Shown here: positions 59,066 to 64,000 of the stretch, in pieces
How positions within the stretch are numbered: position 1 is the stretch's first letter
Layout of the letters: every line of letters starts with the position of its first letter
Assembly: GCA_948567375.1 (NCBI GenBank)
Contig: OX419761.1
Location: 33,234,501-33,298,500 of the forward strand
DNA: 64,000 nucleotides
Direction: 5' to 3'
Source: Lunularia cruciata
Taxonomy: Eukaryota > Streptophyta > Marchantiopsida > Lunulariales > Lunulariaceae
Position numbers and translations under genes: made by a program
The notes under the pieces: model-generated
What the model saw: the letters and a program-made list of their open reading frames with translations, nothing else
The model's database searches: none
Told to the model about the DNA's origin: nothing

Positions 59066-61593
59066 CTATTCTTCGTCTTCACCATCGTCCCATAGCTCCT
59101 CCAGGGTCTTGTAAGGACCAATTTCGGACACCATCATTATCCCGTCCATTACGGAAGCATATGGGACGCCTTTGATTTTCTCATGATCTTCTTCTGTGAG
59201 TGTCCGGTCTCCGAAAGCTTTCAGGCCTTGAGCCATTCTCTCCAGGTTTCTACTTCTCGTAATAAGGCCACAACCATGGTCCAAGCTCCATCTCAGCGCA
59301 ACCTGCAGGATATCTCGTAGATACAAAACGAACTCATCGTCAAAATCTTTTCAGAGAAGTTAAAGCCTGAACAAGCAGCGATTGCATAAATGATCACTTC
59401 CTGTCTCGAGAATTGGCACAAGAACACTTCGAGATGTGCTCGATAAGAGACTTCTAGTCGAGAACAGAAATGCATCAGTATCCCACTAGAGAGCAAAGCG
59501 GAAGATAGAGAACTTCTACGGGTTAGAAGTTGCAAGGGACATCAAGCTCTTGCGCCATCATGGCTTAGGAACCATGGTGAGCAAATGAGGTAAGGAAAAA
59601 CTGATTACTAGTCACAGAATAGATGGAGAACGTTAGAAGGTTATCGATAGGCTGACCTGGGCAACGGTTTTCCCGTGCGTTTCAGCAATCTCCTTCATGA
59701 TGGGATTGTCTAAAACTATAATTGATCCCCAGAATTCACCGTATCCTGGAGGTCCTAAAGGTGACCACGCGACCGGTACTATTCCCATTTTCTTACAGTA
59801 CTTCACAATTTTAGTCCTTTCAAATCCTGGATGCACCTCCACCTGCCAACCAGAACAATATTCAGGGTAGTTCTCACAAGGTCTGACTAGCATATTCGGC
59901 GCCGATCAAACACAATGAAGCATATTGAAGATTGTAATCTCTTCACTTAAATCAACCATGGAAGTCTACTTAAGGTCACTGTACTCACACCGAAATCCCA
60001 TCCACGGTCAAATTTGAAGAGTACATACAAAATGTCATGATTATACAGTTCTGATAGGTATACCTTAGAGAGGAATCTGCACGAGAATCTACACAGATAG
60101 TCATCCAATCAATTATGAGAACTGGCTCTAGTTACAGCTCATCTCAGACCCATTCTAGAAACGAGTGAGAGATAAGTATCCTGATCCTGTGCCGGCAAAA
60201 TTGTAGCGATGGACACAACGTTTTTTAGGTTCAAAACACTGAAATTACTAACTCCAATATGTTTCTATGAGCAATCCAAGCTCCACACAATGTTCAAGTG
60301 CTTTCCACATCCTTCTACGTCCCAGGGCATTGGGTCCTCTTTGTCCATATGCCGACAAGCCATGCTGAAAGGGCACTCCTCCCGGACCCTGACTGGCCAA
60401 TGAATCAAGTACATGTCCAGATACTCAAGCTGCAATTCACTGGGATCAATGATCACAACCGAATTTGACTTAGATTCTCTTATTTAACGAACATAAAAGA
60501 ATTCCACACAATTGCTTCTAAATAATGAGAAACAAGGAACGGAAGAGCACCATGAATGCAACACACTCTGTGAGCAATCCTGCTTTAAAGAGATGCTAAA
60601 AACTGTACATTTGGTCGAAGATGTATATATATCATAAAAGTAAATAAGCGTTAAGGTCCTTTATAAAACGTCCTCCAGTAACTAGTACGATATCCTCAAA
60701 GAACCAAGCTCGCAGGCTATTAAGTTCGTGTCACAGATGGAGATGAAGACAGATGCAAACCTCAGACTTTTCTTCACAGCGGGAAGAATGGCCTTTGGCA
60801 TTAGATCCTTACACCAAAGCTTCGAGCCCACGAACAACTCTTCCCCCTTTCCCCTACCGCTCTCTATCGCCTCCTTAATGCCTCTACCTAGAACACCCTC
60901 TGTTTCATAGATAGCCGCAGTGTCGAAATGCCTATAACCGACCTGTAAAGCGGGTCCGCATTAGCAAATTAGCAAAGAGTAAGTGGACCATGTTCAATTC
61001 CAGAAGCTGACGGGCACTACGCTTCAGCAAACAAACGACTAAACAACTGTATGAAGACCTCTAATACTCTTGAAGCAAATATCTGCAAAAAGTAACAAAT
61101 CCTCAAATTAGAAAGTAACATCAACAATCAAGGTGATATCGAAAATGAAAAGCTTTAATTCTGGACCAGAGTCTGCACTTTGAAAGAACTCCGGCTTATG
61201 TACCGCAGGTTTTCGATGAATTCCTGTGATGCTGAGAATAGGAATTGATCAATGTTTTCTTACAGTCAATAGTTAAAGAACGAAGAAAACAACACGTAGA
61301 ACTTCAAGCAGAACCAGAAAGAGCGGTACGCAGTGGTTGTAGTTGATAAAAAAGACAATTACCTTCGCTGAACATGCAAGAGGGAAAGGATAGAATTCGG
61401 ACTCTGCACTAAACTCTGACTTCCAAAAAAAAAAAACAGGAAATGACTCCTAGCAAAACTAAGCTGGGATGCAAGCCCTGAAGTGTACCTCAATCGTCTT
61501 CAAAATTTCTTCCACATCAATATCTGCAGCAGCTTAGCCAAAATCCCACAGCAAAGGCAGTTTGAAGCTCGGCACTTCTGTTTCGAGTGCCAT
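59066..61593 (-). pseudogene. aldo-keto reductase pseudogene (duplicate of 37981-40512)
   Basis: The five exon positions are conserved: 61489-61593, 60761-60942, 60181-60439, 59657-59842 and 59066-59302. Lesions: exon 1 is rearranged and shortened by 15 nt, with a TAA after CCTTTGCTGTGGGATTTTGGC on the minus strand; exon 3 has a 1-base deletion (near 60307) and a 4-base insertion TATG (near 60268), and its splice donor is GA instead of GT (60179-60180). The last exon is still open (WDDGEDEE end). His, Lys and cofactor motifs in other exons are preserved. Not expected to give a functional enzyme. Confidence 0.88.
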
Positions 61594-61690
61594 GTTGGCG
61601 AATGCGAACCCAACTCTAGCTTCCACAGCACCTCAACAGAGAAACAGAGAAAGAGCACGAATTAGCGACCTCTAGATAATATGTATATTT

Positions 61691-61914
61691 TGTGAGAAAA
61701 CGAGTTGTAGAATAAATCAAAATTAACCTTCAAAGAACCACTGACTGGGATTATATAGATACAGGGATCTGAAGGGTGTGCTAACATACTGCTCATGTAA
61801 CTCATGTAACTCGTGTAGCTCATGGAACTCAAGAGAACAGTAATAACACTAACATGTGAACAGTAGTCTCACGTGAACAGTGATCTAACACAACGTTTCA
61901 TTATATTTCTAACA
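61691..61914 (-). repeat. 3' LTR of the minus-strand copia
   Basis: About 224 bp, TGTTAGAAATATAATG...TTTTCTCACA on the minus strand; a purine-rich tract AAGAGGGGG precedes it on that strand (near 61915-61925). The LTR contains repeated CTCATGTAA-type 9-bp units near 61790-61830. The left edge abuts the end of aldo-keto copy B. Confidence 0.7.
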
Positions 61915-63566
61915 CCCCCTCTTAATGGAAGTTTTGTAATTGTCTATTATCTATAACTCCTAGTGCATGACAAAACCTTGTATGCAGTTCTCTAATCAAT
62001 CCCTTAGTAAAAATGTCTGCAATATTATCTCTGGTGTCCACCTATGAAATAGAGATCTCATTGTCTTCCGCCTTTTCTTTGACAAAGTGGAATCTGATGT
62101 CTATGTGCTTTGTTCTCTCATGCTGCTTTGATGGAGTAACAAGATCCACTGTTGTTGTCACAGTACAGCTTCATTGTTTCTCCAGGAAAACCCAGGTCAC
62201 TTAACAAGCACTTAAGCAATATTGCTTCAGTCCTGCCTTTGATAAGGCCATGTATTCAGCTTCAGTGCTAGATAAAGAAACAGAAGCTTGCCTTTTGCTT
62301 GACCAACATACAGCTGCATTACAAAAGATAAAGCAGTATCCTCCTATAGATTGTCTTGTGTCTTGATCTCCTCCCCAATCTGAGTTGGAGTACTAGAATG
62401 GGAGTACTAGATGCAATGTAAATTAGGCCCTGTGACAATGTACCTTGAATGTATCAGAAGATCCTTTTGACAGCCTTCCAATGGTTCAGGCCACGATTTG
62501 CCATATACTTGGCAACTGAACTGACAGCATAAGCCAGATCAGGCCTAGTGCTGACCATGGCCCACATCAAACTCCCCACTGCAGATTGGTAAGGTACTAT
62601 TTTCATATACTCTCTCTTGATCAGTTTTTGGAGACTTAATTCTGAAGACTTAATCTCAGTCCTGATTCTCCAGGATTGTAAACAGGTTTACAGTCTTGCA
62701 TATGAAAACGAGTAAGAATCTCTCTTAAATATCTCTCTTGAGATAGACTGATCTGTCTGTGTTTTCTCTCTCTTGTGACTTGCAACTGAAGACAATAACT
62801 AATCTTTCTCGGATCAGTCATCTCAAAACCATGTTTAAGAGACTCTTTGACAGAGAAGAGAAGAGAAAGGTTATTTCTGGCAAGGATGTAGTCATCTACA
62901 TAAAGAGGTAAGATGAAAAAAATGAGAACCAGAATGGAAGATATAGAATTAGAATCAGCTCCAGAGTGCTCAAATCCCAAACCTAGTAAAAACTGATCAA
63001 ACTTGTGATACCACTGTCGGGCAGACTGTTTGAGACCATGCAAAGCCTTGTAGAGCTGTAAAACCAATGGCCCTTGTCTAGTGGCTTGTTGCTGCTTGTG
63101 TTGGTCAAGAGTCAGCAAGCCAGGAGGAATCTGCATGTAGATTTTCTCAATCAATATGCCATTGAGAAAAGTTGTTTTGACATCAAGAGCATGCACTTCC
63201 AAATCATTCCGAGCTGAGTAAGCAAGCAACACACAAATTGTTGTCAATTTGACAACTGGAGAGTAGGTCTATGTGTAGTCAAATATTTGGAACTTAAGAG
63301 AACCCACAAGCAACAAGTCTAGCCTTGTTCCTTTGGATCAAGCCTTGTGCATCATATTTCTTTTTAAAAATCCACTTACATGTAACTGCCTTGCAACCTG
63401 CTTGTAAAGTGATGACCCATGTTTGATTGTTCTCCATGGACTGAAGCTCATCTTGAATAGCCTCAAGCCATGTTCTGGAATCAGGTCCAGCGAAAGCAAC
63501 TTCATAAGTGTCAGGATCACGGTCAGATCCAGAATAATGCACGCTTAGTGCATTAGCAGACTCCAA
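61915..63566 (-). pseudogene. copia pol: reverse transcriptase and RNase H
   Basis: RT start at 63566-63294: SRTWLEAIQDELQSMENNQT and CKWIFKKKYDAQGLIQRNKA. A frameshift near 63270-63290 is followed by 63247-62636: LEVHALDVKTTFLNGILIEK, IYMQIPPGLL, LHGLKQSARQWYHKFDQFL, and the catalytic PLYVDDYILA. A stop at about 62636-62638 interrupts before RNase H, which shows SSTEAEYMAL and HIDIRFHFVKEK at about 62050-62290. YVDD is intact. The frameshift and stop make this copy defective. Confidence 0.86.
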
Positions 63567-64000
63567 CAGTGCATCATATTTTTGAACTGGAGTGCGAACC
63601 CTGGTGCCTTGACGTACAGAAGGTGCTTGGACAGCATCTGGAGAAGGTTTTGGCCTCCTAGAGTAAAAAATGATATAGGATGTTGAGGACTTGTGTAGAG
63701 TGCCAGAACTAGAAGGTAAGGATTGTAGTGAAGAAGGTAATGGAGAAGGAATTGTTGGAGCTATAAGATTGAGGAGAGGGGGTGACTGAGTAGGAGATGG
63801 GGATAGACTGTGGGTAGACTAAGAACTAGAAGTAGGAGCGGGAATGAAAATTGCCAGATCACAGATGAAATCCAATTGAACATCTTGAGCGTCAAAACAC
63901 TGTTTATTTCATGTGTGGAGGTATTTTTCTAAAATTAAACATCTCTTGATAGAAAAATGGGGTTATCAGATATTTTCTATATTTCTATAAGCTTTACTAT

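Larger units (their letters stand above)
58537..61670. repeat. locus duplication, copy B (pairs with 37463-40590)
   Basis: Co-linear with copy A at a distance of about 21.08 kb, including exons, introns and 3' flank; similarity starts at CCAGCTTGGTGGAGCTTATG (58537) and is lost just before the copia LTR at 61691. Confidence 0.85.
61691..64000 (-). mobile_element. Ty1/copia element, 3' half (cut by window end)
   Basis: From right to left: integrase-RT linker, RT (63566-62636), RNase H (62300-61930) and LTR. It is oriented away from the aldo-keto copy. Integrase, gag and the other LTR lie beyond base 64000. Confidence 0.88.

Overview
This window looks like a repeat-rich nuclear segment of a land plant. 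It has spliced host genes with GT-AG introns, a UPF0481/DUF247 gene, an aldo-keto reductase gene and plant-type Ty3/gypsy, Ty1/copia, Helitron and PIF/Harbinger elements. A DNMT3-like methyltransferase carried by a retrotransposon and a non-LTR element with a restriction-like endonuclease hint at a non-flowering plant (fern, lycophyte, moss or gymnosperm). The species cannot be fixed from the sequence alone.

Layout. 1-7091 (minus): a Ty3/gypsy element cut by the window edge. It carries gag, protease, a cytosine-5 DNA methyltransferase domain, reverse transcriptase and one complete LTR. 7092-9579: dispersed repeat, a truncated non-LTR copy and a gypsy relict. 9580-16182 (plus): a complete but decayed chromovirus with two LTRs. 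17545-19429: a DUF247 gene (minus) whose 3' end is duplicated and carries a non-LTR fragment. 20700-26400: dispersed repeat, possible exons of a PUF6/APUM24-like gene and of an unknown gene, and a Helitron relict, all minus. 27123-30896 (plus): a full-length non-LTR retrotransposon with C2H2 finger, RT, zinc knuckle and restriction-like endonuclease, bounded by a 13-bp target-site duplication. 32185-37290: the same dispersed repeat and a second Helitron relict split by an insert with direct terminal repeats. 37981-40512 (minus): an apparently intact five-exon aldo-keto reductase gene. 41815-42060: a U6 snRNA-like sequence beside a non-LTR 3' fragment. 42600-44544: PIF/Harbinger transposase. 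44643-45401: a solo chromovirus LTR. 45400-51600: unclassified transposon-like ORFs and a possible Myb/SANT-like relict. 54560-58445: a decayed copia. 58537-61670 (minus): a duplicated copy of the aldo-keto reductase locus, now a pseudogene, bounded by the LTR of a second copia element (61691 to window end, minus).

Only two protein genes look potentially functional: DUF247 (17846-19429) and the aldo-keto reductase (37981-40512). The rest is mobile DNA in various states of decay. Premature stops in the better-preserved elements are mostly TAG where CAG (Gln) would be expected, fitting methylation-driven C-to-T decay. The item most worth following up is the gypsy element that carries its own DNMT3-like methyltransferase between protease and reverse transcriptase.
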